This document shows positions 47,291 to 56,806 of a DNA stretch of 64,000 nucleotides, piece after piece. Source of the stretch: Cytobacillus pseudoceanisediminis (GTDB lineage Bacteria > Bacillota > Bacilli > Bacillales > Cytobacillaceae); the NCBI RefSeq assembly GCF_023516215.1, contig NZ_CP097349.1, positions 186,001 through 250,000 of the forward strand, read 5' to 3'. Position 1 is the stretch's first letter. Every line of letters begins with the position of its first letter. Under the pieces are notes generated by a model. The model was not told the DNA's origin and did not search any database. It saw only the letters and a program-made list of their open reading frames with translations. Made by a program: the position numbers and the translations under genes.

Positions 47291-48103
47291 ATGCTTACAG
47301 ACTATCATAATCATCTCGAAAATGGCACGTTGAGCCTGGATTATTTAAGAAAATTCACAGATGCTGCAGCCCGGAAAGGGATTGAATCTTTTGGAATCTC
47401 AGAGCATGCATATCATTTCTATCAGACAGCAGACATCCTGCAGAATTCATGGGTAAACGAAAGGCGCTTTTATGATATGAAAGACTATGTGAATGTTTTT
47501 CATGAAGCGTGGAGCAATGACATAGATGTGAAGATGTCAATTGAAATGGACTACACGCCAGGCAAACACCGTGAAATGGCGAAGTTTATCAATAGTTATT
47601 CTTTTGACTATGTTATTGGATCCATTCATTGGGTTGGAGATTTCGGCATAGACCTGGCTGAATTTAGGAAAGAATGGGATAAAAGGGATTTATATGATGT
47701 ATATCGTAAGTACTTTGATCAGGTGGTCACTCTGGCTCAGTCAAATTTATTTGATATTGTTGGCCATTTAGACCTCGTGAAAATTTTTAAATATGTTCCC
47801 CAGGACGAAGAATTCCTGCTGGAGCAATATGATCGTGCAGCCAATGCGCTGGCAGAATCCAAGACATGTGTTGAAATCAGCACGGCTGGTCTGCGAAAAC
47901 CAGTGGGGGAACTATACCCGGACAAACGGCTTCTTCAGAAATGCTATGATAAAAATATCCCGATTGTTCTTTCGTCTGATGCACACTTTCCTGAACATGT
48001 AGGTGCAGATTTTGAAAAAGCAATTGATCTTGCAAGAGAAGTGGGGTATCAGTCCATCATGACATTCTCAAAAGGAGAAAGAAAGGAATTTCCGCTTGGA
48101 TAA
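47291..48103 (+). CDS. PHP-domain histidinol-phosphatase (HisJ/HisK family)
   Basis: A 270-residue PHP metal-dependent phosphoesterase. Metal-binding motifs: DYHNHLENGTL, GISEHAYHF, MDYTPGKH, VIGSIHWVG, IVGHLDLVK and SSDAHFPEHVG. This arrangement is that of histidinol-phosphate phosphatase, but no his genes are nearby, so the substrate is inferred. ATG 47291 follows GGGGGAG. A terminator follows. Confidence 0.8.
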   Translation: MLTDYHNHLENGTLSLDYLRKFTDAAARKGIESFGISEHAYHFYQTADILQNSWVNERRFYDMKDYVNVFHEAWSNDIDVKMSIEMDYTPGKHREMAKFINSYSFDYVIGSIHWVGDFGIDLAEFRKEWDKRDLYDVYRKYFDQVVTLAQSNLFDIVGHLDLVKIFKYVPQDEEFLLEQYDRAANALAESKTCVEISTAGLRKPVGELYPDKRLLQKCYDKNIPIVLSSDAHFPEHVGADFEKAIDLAREVGYQSIMTFSKGERKEFPLG

Positions 48104-48110
48104 TATAAAG

Positions 48111-48136
48111 GATGGCATATTGCCGTCTTTTTTTGT
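48111..48136 (+). terminator. Terminator of the PHP phosphatase gene
   Basis: GATGGCA pairs with TGCCGTC (one wobble), then a seven-T run. Confidence 0.75.
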
Positions 48137-48205
48137 TATATCGATAAAAATCTGTAAGGCTCTCGGTTAGAGAGATTCTCTATATCTGTCAGGTAAACAT
48201 ATCCC

Positions 48206-48233
48206 TTCACAGAATAACTTTTTTCAGTATAAT
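48206..48233 (+). promoter_or_regulatory. Sigma-A promoter of the FMN riboswitch transcript
   Basis: -35 TTCACA (48206-48211), 16-base spacer, -10 TATAAT (48228-48233), starting transcription just before the riboswitch. Confidence 0.55.
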
Positions 48234-48260
48234 TAATTTGTATAAATAAATACGGTCTAT

Positions 48261-48426
48261 CTTCGGGGCAGGGTGAAATTCCCGACCGGCGGTGATGGGT
48301 CATTCTTGACTCTAAGCCCGCGAGCCTGAAAGCAGAGTTTTTGAAGAGAAACCTTTGCGGTTAATTTGGGCAGGATTTGGTGCGATTCCAAAGCCGACAG
48401 TACAGTCTGGATGGGAGAAGATGGAG
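48261..48426 (+). promoter_or_regulatory. FMN riboswitch (RFN element)
   Basis: All conserved blocks are present in order: CTTCGGGGCAGGGTGAAATT, CCCGACCGGCGGTGATGGG, AAGCCCGCGAGCC, GGCAGGATTTGGTGCGATTC, CAAAGCCGACAGTACAGTC and TGGATGGGAGAAGATGG. It controls ribU, and a terminator stem follows, so the control is by premature termination when FMN is high. Confidence 0.96.
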
Positions 48427-48487
48427 GTTCTGCAGACGTTCAAAAAATGCAGGTTTTGAACGTTATTAAGCGTGCCTTTGCAACTCT

Positions 48488-48520
48488 CCCTCAAGTTATA
48501 TTAGCTTGAGGGTTATTTAT
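48488..48520 (+). terminator. Riboswitch-controlled terminator upstream of ribU
   Basis: CCCTCAAG (48488-48495) pairs with CTTGAGGG (48505-48512), followed by TTATTTATT. Confidence 0.8.
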
Positions 48521-48588
48521 TGCGAAGACATTTGCTTAGCTGAACCTTTCTTCTTTAGGAGAGATAGTCCTTAAAAGGAGAGAGGAAC

Positions 48589-49173
48589 ATGAAAAAACTT
48601 AATATCAAAACCATGGTTGCCATCGGAATGCTGAGCAGCATCTCTTACGTATTAATGCTTCTCAATTTTCCAATCCCGCCGTTTCCGCAATTTCTGATGA
48701 TTGACTTCAGTGATATTCCTGCATTAATCGCTGCGTTAATTTTTGGGCCGGCAGCAGGGATTTTGGTGGAACTTATTAAGAATATTCTTGACTACTTCAT
48801 GACAGGGAGTGCAACAGGAGTACCTGTTGGGCATATTGCAAACTTTGCCGCAGGCATTTTGTTCGTCCTGCCGACTTACTATATGTACAGCAAGCTGAAA
48901 ACAAAAAAGGGCATGACGTTTGGACTTGTTATCGGCACAATGGTTATGGCTGTCATAATGAGTGTGCTTAATTACCTTGTAATACTGCCGGCATATACTT
49001 TCTTCCTTAACTTCCCTGCAATGTCAGCACCTGAAATGAGAACTATGATTGTGACAGGGATTTTGCCATTCAATATTATAAAAGGTTTAATCATTTCATT
49101 TGTTTTCATGCTTATTTTTACACGCATGAGAACTTGGGTGGAGAAGCAGGCTGTTATAAAAAGCGCAGCTTAA
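48589..49173 (+). CDS. ribU: Riboflavin ECF transporter S component RibU
   Basis: A 194-residue membrane protein with about six helices, the substrate-binding subunit of the riboflavin energy-coupling-factor transporter. The start MKKLNIKTMVAIGMLSSIS, the motif MIDFSDIPALIAALIFGP and VELIKNILDY are typical of RibU (YpaA/FmnP). ATG 48589 follows AAGGAGAGAGG. The RFN element upstream gives FMN repression. The ECF energising subunits are not in this window. Confidence 0.95.
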   Translation: MKKLNIKTMVAIGMLSSISYVLMLLNFPIPPFPQFLMIDFSDIPALIAALIFGPAAGILVELIKNILDYFMTGSATGVPVGHIANFAAGILFVLPTYYMYSKLKTKKGMTFGLVIGTMVMAVIMSVLNYLVILPAYTFFLNFPAMSAPEMRTMIVTGILPFNIIKGLIISFVFMLIFTRMRTWVEKQAVIKSAA

Positions 49174-49187
49174 TAATATATAAGTTT

Positions 49188-49218
49188 AAAGCAGCGGCAA
49201 ATGTGCCGCTGCTTTTTC
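49188..49218 (+). terminator. Terminator of ribU
   Basis: AAAGCAGCGGCA pairs with TGCCGCTGCTTT, then TTC. Confidence 0.85.
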
Positions 49219-49253
49219 TGTTCACTCCATTTAATCTTGTTAAATGTTAACAT

Positions 49254-49282
49254 AAAAAACTCCCTTTCATGATGAAAGGGAG
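49254..49282 (-). terminator. Terminator of fer
   Basis: CTCCCTTTCAT and ATGAAAGGGAG pair perfectly; on the minus strand TTTTTTATG follows. Confidence 0.8.
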
Positions 49283-49318
49283 CAGCAGCTTAACAAAGGG
49301 TAAAGTATGGTTGAAGGA

Positions 49319-49594
<276 letters not shown>

Positions 49595-49827
49595 TTAATC
49601 GTCCATCAAGATGATGGTAACACATTCCTCACATCTATTGTAAAACTGAATGTTCAACTTTTCAATAGAAAATGTATTGAGAATGCTTATCACACAAGGG
49701 TTTAGGCATAATTTACCCTGTGAATAAATAATTAAAACGGCCTGCCGATTTCTTTCATGATAAAATGGAAGAGGGGCAACAAGCTTCTTAAAACAAGAAA
49801 AAAATCTTTGGCCGTAAGGTGAAAAAA

Positions 49828-50885
49828 ATGGAAAGATCTTATTTAAAAACTATAATAATGTACTGTATTAAAGAATTACAGGGACAAAGAACTATATATT
49901 CTATTTTACATTTGCTCAATGGAAAAAAATCTTCCCAAACCATTCAGGATGCTCATTTATTTCAGCTAACCCCGCTTTTTAGAACATTTGGAAGTTTAAG
50001 CCGGGATGTTCTGGATCAACTTGCACAAGAAATTGTAAGCAAAAGCTGGATGACTCCAACTGATGAAAAGCATTACATTTTGACTTCAGATGGTAAGGAA
50101 GAGCTGGAAAGGTCTCTTTTAGAATGTCCAATACCGTCTTCATTAAACGGATGGCTGTATTATAGTGCAGGTGACCTGTTTTGGGAGAGGATTACTCTTT
50201 TAATTCAGGTTATATCACATTTAAATAATAACAATGTAAAATACCTTCCTATTCAAAGAAAAAGAGATGTTCACGAATGGCTGAAATACTTTTTGAGAAC
50301 ATCTGGATTCGCCCGCAATGAAGTAGGAAGTGTGCTAAACAGGGAACTTTGCCAGTGCCTTGAAAGACTAAGTGATATTAATCCTGCTGTACTGACATTG
50401 AGGCTGACAGGCTATAACCGTATTGGCCTCACTGCTGTTCAGACTTCAGAACAGCTGGGAATCAGTCATGATTATTATCACCATCAGTTCCTTGGAGCCA
50501 TTCATCATATCCTTGCAAGCGTAAGAGAAAATCCTGACGAATATCCGCTTATCGATAAATTAGTGAGCGGGACAGGAAATGAAGTTCAGCTAACGTTGTC
50601 TGCTCAAAAAACATATACACTGCTAAAACAGGGACTGGATTTGGATGTGATCGCAAAAACGAGAAACTTGAAAAAAGCACAATTGAGGATCATGTTGTGG
50701 AGGTAGCGTTAAATGACAGCGGTTTTAATATCACAAGTTATGTTTCAGAAAAGAAGCAGAAATTGATTCTTCAAGCAGCGAACAGTGCTGATTCATTGCA
50801 ATTAAAGCAAATACGTCAATTGGTGCCGGAATCCGATTATTTTGAAATCAGATTAGTCATTGCAAAGCTTGGAGAGGGACAATGA
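49828..50885 (+). CDS. ypbB: YpbB, helix-turn-helix protein encoded with RecQ (frameshift as read)
   Basis: About 352 residues after repair. The first part is a predicted helical protein with no catalytic motif; the C-terminal LLKQGLDLDVIAKTRNLKKSTIEDHV is the HTH-40/helicase-associated pattern known at the end of RecQ proteins. The -1 break at the A run 50671-50676 is repaired by a seventh A. Its stop overlaps the recQ start by four bases, so it likely acts with RecQ, perhaps in substrate recognition. Confidence 0.83.
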
Positions 50886-52377
50886 GATTAGAAGCGCTAT
50901 TACAGAGCAAATTTGGATTTTCTGCCTTTAGACCTGGACAAAAGGAGATCATTGAATCTGTGCTTTCAGGGAGGAATACTGTTGCCATGCTGCCTACAGG
51001 TACAGGTAAATCCCTATGTTATCAGCTGCCGGGATATATGATTGAAGGTCAGGTGATTATTATATCTCCTTTGCTGTCCCTTATGCAGGATCAGGCTGAA
51101 CAGCTTATGATGAATGGGGAAAAAAGGTGATTGCATTCAATTCCTTTTTAACCCGCGGAGAAAAAACAGGCATTGATTCATCTGAATCAATATAAGTTTA
51201 TCTTTATTTCACCCGAAATGCTTTATTATGAGTCAGTACTATCACAGTTGAAGAAATTGCGCATTGCTTTATTTGTTGTGGATGAAGCTCATTGTATTTC
51301 CCAATGGGGGTATGATTTCAGACCCGATTATTTAAAGCTGGGGAAGTCAGGAAAATGATAGGGAACCCGGTTACTCTGGCATTAACAGCTACAGCTACCG
51401 CTGAAGTTAAAGCAGATATAAAAAAGTCACTTGGCATACTGGACTGCAGCGAATTTATATACTCCGTTGACCGTCCTAATATTGCATTATCTGTAGAAAG
51501 GTTAGAGAATTTCCGTGAAAAAACAGAGAGACTTGTGGAGCTTGCTGGAATCCTTCAGGGCCCTGGAATTATTTATTTTTCCAGCAAAAAAATGGCGGAA
51601 CAGTCAGCTGAGCTGCTTAGGGACAAAGGAGCCAAAAGAGTGATGGCTTACCATGGGGGAATGGACCAGGAAAGCCGTATCCTTGTGCAGCAGCAGTTTA
51701 TTCATGGGCAGCTCGATCTTATTTGTGCTACAAGCGCCTTTGGCATGGGGATTAATAAAGATAATATCAGGTATGTAATACACTTTCATATGCCTCTTCA
51801 GATTGAATCCTATTTGCAGGAAATTGGCCGGGCAGGGAGAGATGGAAATCAAAGTATAGCCATTATGCTCTATGCACCGGGTGATGAGCAGCTTCCCATA
51901 CAGCTTGCAGAAAGTGAATTGCCTGACAAAGCACAAATTGATTGGATTAAGGAATGGATAGAAGAAAACCCAAATGCGATCCAGAATATTGGTCCTTTTG
52001 AAGAGCAAATTAAGCAGCGTTCCGGTTTGACCGATGTTCAGTGGCGAATTTTTAATGATTTTTTTGAAAGGAAAAGCAAATCTGGACTCGATTACAGAAG
52101 GATTCTGCAGGAGATGAAGGAGTATTATGAAGGCAGAATCAAACTGAAAAGGGATAGCATTGAGGAAGTATATAAGTGGATCTACAAGAAGACATGCCGG
52201 AGAGAGAGTATACTTTCCTGCTTTGATGAGGAAAAAAATGCCTCAGTCCCATCCTGCTGCGATATTTGCGGTTTGCAATTGGAAAATTTCTTAAGGAATA
52301 CAAATTCAGATAATCAGGAAAGCCCGCTGTATGATTGGAAAAATCATCTGGAATACCTCCTGATTCCAAGTGAGTGA
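50882..52377 (+). CDS. recQ: RecQ-family ATP-dependent DNA helicase (three frameshifts as read)
   Basis: About 499 residues after repair, a short RecQ without an HRDC domain. Walker [12 protein letters not shown], Walker B with DEAH in [19 protein letters not shown], motif [12 protein letters not shown] and the Arg-finger motif [10 protein letters not shown] are present. The zinc cysteines lie near residues 430-465 ([16 protein letters not shown]). Breaks are at the A run 51120-51125, the A run 51161-51166 (net -2) and the G run 51340-51343. Start 50882 overlaps ypbB. Confidence 0.93.
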
Positions 52378-52383
52378 ACCAAA

Positions 52384-53007
52384 ATGAGGAAAAGATACGC
52401 GGACATTATTAAGGAATTGACTGACAAGGAACTATTATTCCATCTTTATCTTACTCAGGTGCTTATTTTATCCATTTCTTTGATACTAAGTATTATATTG
52501 TTTAATAGTTTTGGGGAGTTCCAAGCTCTTTTTGAATTCAATGATATAAACATTTTTGTAATTGGAGCGGCGGCAGGAGCTGCAGTTGTCCTGATTGATA
52601 TCGTGTTGATGAAGGTTCTCCCTGAAGTGCTGTATGATGATGGAGGATTAAATGAGAAAATCTTTCAGAATCGCAGTTTTATCCATATTGCTTTTATTGC
52701 GGCTGTGGTGGCGTTTAGTGAAGAACTTCTATTCAGGGGAGTCATTCAGACCCATTTTGGCCTTGCTATTTCCAGTCTTATTTTTGCGCTTGTTCATTAT
52801 CGATATCTTTTTAATTGGTTTTTGTTTGTAAATATTATTACATTAAGCTTTTTAATAGGTTATATTTATCATATAACCAATAATTTGCTTGTTACGATTG
52901 TTATGCATTTTCTGATTGACTTTCTTCTTGGTATTCTTATTCGAAAACGTTACCTGAAAAAAACTATAAGGAAAGCTGAAGAGGACAATTCAATTAACGA
53001 TCATTAA
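52384..53007 (+). CDS. ypbD: CPBP family intramembrane metalloprotease YpbD
   Basis: A 207-residue polytopic membrane protein of the Abi/CAAX-protease (CPBP) family. Active-site motifs are EELLFRGVIQ, SLIFALVHYRY and a final MHFLIDFLLG. The substrate is unknown. ATG 52384 lies just after the recQ stop, so it is part of the same operon. Confidence 0.88.
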   Translation: MRKRYADIIKELTDKELLFHLYLTQVLILSISLILSIILFNSFGEFQALFEFNDINIFVIGAAAGAAVVLIDIVLMKVLPEVLYDDGGLNEKIFQNRSFIHIAFIAAVVAFSEELLFRGVIQTHFGLAISSLIFALVHYRYLFNWFLFVNIITLSFLIGYIYHITNNLLVTIVMHFLIDFLLGILIRKRYLKKTIRKAEEDNSINDH

Positions 53008-53061
53008 CAGCAGCACACAAAATATACTTCTTATGATTTTTATTACAGGAAGGGATGAAAC

Positions 53062-53796
53062 ATGAATAAAGAAGACCCTTATAGAGATCAAGCTGAAAGA
53101 CTCCGTAAGAAGATTGACCGAAAACAGGAAGCGGAATATAGCGGGCAAAAATCCGCTTTGCCGCCACGGAGCCGTGTTCACCAGGAAAAAAGGAAAAAGA
53201 GTAAATGGAAGGTTAAATACCCAGTTATTCGCCTGCTTGCTTTATTTTTTATCCTTTTGCCCATCACCATTTTCAGTATATATCAATATGTAAGTAGTGA
53301 TAAAAGCATTAATGCCGGGTTAAATGCAGAAAATGAAGAAATCGGTTCTGAAACGGTCGTTTTTGCCACAAATGATGAAGGGGAAGGGACAACCATAGAA
53401 GTAAGAGAAGAGCCGGAATCCCAGGAACCTGAGAAACCTGAAAAAGCTGAGGGCGTTCAAGTAAAAGAAGATGCCAAAGTCCAGCAGGAAAAAGAGGCCT
53501 CTCAAACGACTGATAAAGAAGATAAAGGATCTGAATCCAATTCCAAAAAGCAAGCCCAGCAAACAGCACCTGAAAGTACAGACTCTTCCAAAACTGCCGG
53601 GAAACAGGAACAGGAAGAATTAAAAACGGAAGGCAAAGTTGTTTACCATACGGTCAAACCAAAGGAAACAATTTTTAGAATTGCCATGACCTATTATAAA
53701 TCCCAGTCGGGAATTGAAAAAATAAAGCAAGCCAACAATTTGCCGTCGAATGAAATACAAACGGGCCAGGTATTAAAGATTCCGCTTGAGCAATAG
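53062..53796 (+). CDS. ypbE: YpbE, membrane-anchored LysM protein
   Basis: A 244-residue protein: basic cytosolic N-terminus, one membrane segment (about 54-75), a long acidic low-complexity linker rich in Glu, Lys and Gln (about 95-190) and one C-terminal LysM domain (YHTVKPKETIFRIAMTYY to the end). It should face outward and bind the cell wall. The role is unknown. ATG 53062 follows AAGGGATG. Confidence 0.87.
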   Translation: MNKEDPYRDQAERLRKKIDRKQEAEYSGQKSALPPRSRVHQEKRKKSKWKVKYPVIRLLALFFILLPITIFSIYQYVSSDKSINAGLNAENEEIGSETVVFATNDEGEGTTIEVREEPESQEPEKPEKAEGVQVKEDAKVQQEKEASQTTDKEDKGSESNSKKQAQQTAPESTDSSKTAGKQEQEELKTEGKVVYHTVKPKETIFRIAMTYYKSQSGIEKIKQANNLPSNEIQTGQVLKIPLEQ

Positions 53797-53888
53797 AAGG
53801 AGCGGAAACAGGTAAGGCAGCGGCCTCTCTTTCTTAGTCATATAATAATGGACAGGCTCATACATTATTGAGAAAGGGAGGGAGAGTA

Positions 53889-54347
53889 TTGGAATCGCCA
53901 ATTAGAATGCTTGACGAACGTACAGATCAGGCTACCAGAAAAATGCTTGAGAAAGTGGTAGAGAGAAAGCAAAAATTTGATCGATTCAAGTCCTGGCATT
54001 TACTTGCCATGTGGGCAACTGTTTTTATTTCTTTTTTATTCTTTTTATATATTTATAAAAGTGTTATGCAGCCTTACTCTTACTCGTTTGCTTCCATGTT
54101 TTCGGCTTTTGTCAATCAGTCAGCTAATTTCTATTTGCTCGTTTTTTCTGTTGGCCTATATGGGCTTATGAACCTTCTGAGGGAAAAAAGAGAAAAAGCA
54201 GAAAAAGAATATCATGCTCTAAGGTGTGAAATAATAGATAAGAGCAAAGACCTTTGGAAAAAAGAAGATGAATGGAAAAACCGCCATACTGTTTTCGAAA
54301 TGATGAAAAAAAATTATGATATAAATCTTTATCATGAGAATAAATGA
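53889..54347 (+). CDS. ypbF: YpbF (DUF2663) membrane protein
   Basis: A 152-residue protein beginning MESPIRMLDERTDQATRKML with two membrane segments (about 38-60 and 70-93) and a charged C-terminal helix. It matches YpbF. The start is TTG 53889, placed after GGGAGGGAGAG. The function is unknown. A terminator shared with cotJC follows. Confidence 0.83.
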   Translation: MESPIRMLDERTDQATRKMLEKVVERKQKFDRFKSWHLLAMWATVFISFLFFLYIYKSVMQPYSYSFASMFSAFVNQSANFYLLVFSVGLYGLMNLLREKREKAEKEYHALRCEIIDKSKDLWKKEDEWKNRHTVFEMMKKNYDINLYHENK

Positions 54348-54364
54348 CAGTGCAGTTAATGGAA

Positions 54365-54393
54365 AAAGAAGCAGCTTGCCTGCTTCTTTTTTG
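54365..54393. terminator. Bidirectional terminator ypbF/cotJC
   Basis: GAAGCAG (54368-54374) pairs with CTGCTTC (54380-54386), with A and T tracts outside. Confidence 0.75.
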
Positions 54394-54404
54394 TTAAGTA
54401 TCTT

Positions 54405-54973
54405 TTAAAAGAATTTCTTCTTATCCCGTTCTTCCTTAAGAATTTCCACGGCTTCTCTAAAGCGCTGTGAATGAACAATCTCTCGTTCTCTTAAAAACCG
54501 GAGTCCGTCATTTAAATCCGTGTCATCACTCATATTAATGATCCACTGATAGGTTGCTCTGGCTTTCTCTTCTGCTGCGATATCTTCGTATAAATCTGCA
54601 ATTGGGTCTCCCTTTGCCTGGATATAAGTAGCTGTCCAAGGAACACCTGCAGCATTATGGTAAAACAGTGCGTTATCATGGTCAGCATAATGATCACCGA
54701 GACCAGCGGCTTTCATTTGATCAGGCGTAGCGTCCTTCGTTAATTTGTATACCATTGTTGCGATCATTTCCAGGTGGGCAAACTCCTCTGTTCCAATATC
54801 TGTAAGTAGCCCGATGACCTTATCAGGTATAGAATAACGCTGGTTCAAATATCTTAGGGCAGCAGCAAGTTCTCCGTCAGCCCCCCATATTGTTCAATTA
54901 GAAACTTTGCCAGTTTGGGGTTGCATGTGCTTACCCTTACCGGATATTGCAGCTTCTTTTCATAAACCCACAT
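54405..54973 (-). CDS. cotJC: Spore coat protein CotJC, manganese-catalase-like (frameshift as read)
   Basis: About 189 residues after repair, with the dimanganese-catalase fold. EEFAHLEMI supplies a Glu-x-x-His pair and HSQRFREA the second; DIAAEEKARATYQWI completes the helices. It belongs to the inner spore coat; catalase activity is possible but not shown. The break is in the C run 54881-54886 (plus strand); a seventh base gives EQYGGADGELAAALRYLNQ. Start 54973 has AAGGAGCTG upstream. Confidence 0.9.
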
Positions 54974-55049
54974 TCTTTCTCAGCTCCTTTCAAATATCCA
55001 GATATATTCCTATTTAGCGCCTTCATATAAGAAGGCGCCGGGAAAAAGT

Positions 55050-55310
55050 TTATACTTGCCAAGGCCACGGTGCATCATCCCAATTCCAAGGCTGGCCGGA
55101 ATAGCTGTGTCCAAATTGCATTAATGGACCATACTTGCTCTCAATGGCATTTCTCAGTTTTTTTCGTTCCTTTGCATAGTGATTGAATTGCTTAATGGCT
55201 TCAGAATCATTGTTATGAGTGTCAAGGTATAGAGTCAGTTCAACAAGGACAAAATCCACAGCCTGGAGCTGTTCAAGAAGCTGATAGTAATCTGCCGGCA
55301 ATTGTTTCAT
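55050..55310 (-). CDS. cotJB: Spore coat protein CotJB
   Basis: An 86-residue helical protein ending in the family C-terminus GQPWNWDDAPWPWQV, rich in Trp. YYQLLEQLQAVDFVLVELTLYLDTH is the CotJB core. It lies two bases from cotJA and 76 bases before cotJC in one operon. Confidence 0.92.
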   Translation of the reverse strand: MKQLPADYYQLLEQLQAVDFVLVELTLYLDTHNNDSEAIKQFNHYAKERKKLRNAIESKYGPLMQFGHSYSGQPWNWDDAPWPWQV

Positions 55311-55312
55311 GG

Positions 55313-55540
55313 CTATTGTCCCTCCCTGGCTTTTTCATAGGGACTGTACCATGGATCATAGAAAGCCTTCCAAAGCGTTCCTGCTCTTAAAGCCTCCATT
55401 GGCGTAAATTGTTCAAGCCCTGGCGGCTGAAATCCCATATATAGATTTGGAGGAGTGGAATAAGTTTTGACCTTTATAGGAGTGCAAGGGTCAAATGGGC
55501 TTACATAAGGGTGCCAGGTTTTACGGAGTGTATTCATCAT
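55313..55540 (-). CDS. cotJA: Spore coat associated protein CotJA
   Basis: A 75-residue protein with the pattern WHPYVSPFDPCTPIKVKTY, PPNLYMGFQPPGLEQFTP and LWKAFYDPWYSPYE, typical of CotJA. ATG 55540 follows AAGGAGGGA. It is first in cotJABC. The operon is inserted in the ypb region here; in B. subtilis it is elsewhere. Confidence 0.92.
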   Translation of the reverse strand: MMNTLRKTWHPYVSPFDPCTPIKVKTYSTPPNLYMGFQPPGLEQFTPMEALRAGTLWKAFYDPWYSPYEKAREGQ

Positions 55541-55683
55541 AATCCCTCCTTTTTATGCGTCATTGAAACTTATGAAAAGTGCAGTGTTTTTATGATTGTT
55601 TACTCTAATAAAAAGAAGGGAAACTTGAGGTGATGGCGAAATTAAATGTTAGGTCTAATTAATGTTACTTTGAGGTGATGGCA

Positions 55684-56315
55684 ATGTTTGTGAAAAGTAT
55701 CATGATCCCCAAACATACCTGTTATACAATCGGACAGGATGCACCATTGAAAGAAGCTCTGGCTCTGCTGGAGGACCATCAGATTGACGGGCTTCCTGTA
55801 TTGGATGGCGATCAATATGCCGGCATAATTACGAGATATGGAATATATGAGAACTTCTTTTGTCAGGTAATTCAAAGGAGGGTTTCCTGGAAGGAACACT
55901 GGTCAAGGATATTGCCACACATCAGGAGCAATATTTAAAAGGAAATGAGATTTTTGAAAAAACGCTTCTGGATTTAAAGGATTTCCCTTTACTTGCAGTT
56001 TTGGGCGATAATCGAAAATTTCTGGGCATTGTTACACGCTTTGATGTTCTCGCTCAATTCCAATCGGCCTTCGGAACCAATAAATCCGGTGTCAGGATTG
56101 CGTTTACTTCGGTAGAAGCGGAAGGGCGAATTGCACGTTTAGCCGAAATCGCCCATTATTTTCATGAACATATCATTTCCCTTGTTACCTTTGATGAAAC
56201 CGACAAGCTGGTCCGCCGCATCGTGATGAAGGTTGAAAAAAATAATAATATGGATAAGTTCATCAGCCGGCTTGAAAAATCGGGTTTCCGTGTTTTGGAC
56301 ATAACTGAGTACTAG
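55684..56315 (+). CDS. CBS-domain pair protein (frameshift as read)
   Basis: About 210 residues after repair, with two N-terminal CBS domains: MFVKSIMIPKHTCYTIGQ to about 60, and the second ending LAVLGDNRKFLGIVTRFDVL. A C-terminal ferredoxin-like/ACT-type segment is likely (GRIARLAEIAHYFHEHIISLVTF). CBS pairs usually bind adenine nucleotides. The break is at the T run 55858-55861; a fifth T gives YENFFLSGNSKEGFLEG. Start 55684 uses GAGGTGA. The specific role is unknown. Confidence 0.75.
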
Positions 56316-56330
56316 AGTAAATATAGTCAA

Positions 56331-56377
56331 CAAAATAAATCCTTCTCATACACTTTGTATGGGAGGGATTTATTTTG
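56331..56377. terminator. Long hairpin, probable terminator
   Basis: CAAAATAAATCC (56331-56342) pairs with GGATTTATTTTG (56366-56377); CTCATAC and GTATGGGAG add pairs inside. The likely start region of the next gene overlaps the right arm. Confidence 0.7.
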
Positions 56378-56778
56378 TTTTTTATTTTGCTGAAGCTATT
56401 TACAGGCTTTATTAGCGGCATATTATTTATTAAATTTTTTCCGGTGTCTATTCCAATGGGCATCTCGGATATGATTGTCATTTTTGTACTGGAGCCGGCG
56501 GGCTTCGTCATGGGAATGATTTTTTCCTTATCGCCTTTATAGCCAACGCAGAGATCATCAGAAGTATTATCGAGTGGACTGCCAGGCTTTTAAAAAATAT
56601 AAGGTCATTAAAACATATGGATGCTTTATTTGGGCCTGTGCTGAGTTTATTGCTAATTGGAGGCTTTTTTGTTTTGTCAGTCCTTTCGCCATGGGAAGCA
56701 TTTGCCCTTTTCTGTTTTTCAGTAATTTATGGTATTATTTCTTTAGATTTCAAGAAAATCAATCTTGCCGAAGACTGA
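56375..56778 (+). CDS. Membrane protein of unknown function (frameshift as read)
   Basis: About 134 residues after repair, with about four membrane segments: FILLKLFTGFISGILFI, MIVIFVLEPAGFVMGMIFFL, VLSLLLIGGFFVLSVL and FALFCFSVIYGIISL. The break is at the T run 56520-56525; a seventh T joins GMIFFLIAFIANAEIIRSII. The most likely start is TTG 56375, seven bases after GGGAGGG, but both lie in the arm of a hairpin. No family is recognised. ypbG follows at 28 bases. Confidence 0.55.
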
Positions 56779-56806
56779 TCGAAGGCGATTGATGGCAGGA
56801 GGATTT

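Noticed and set aside
50882..52377. recQ and other broken genes as true pseudogenes
   Set aside because: The breaks are almost all at homopolymer runs, with full conservation of the protein on both sides; sequencing error explains them better.
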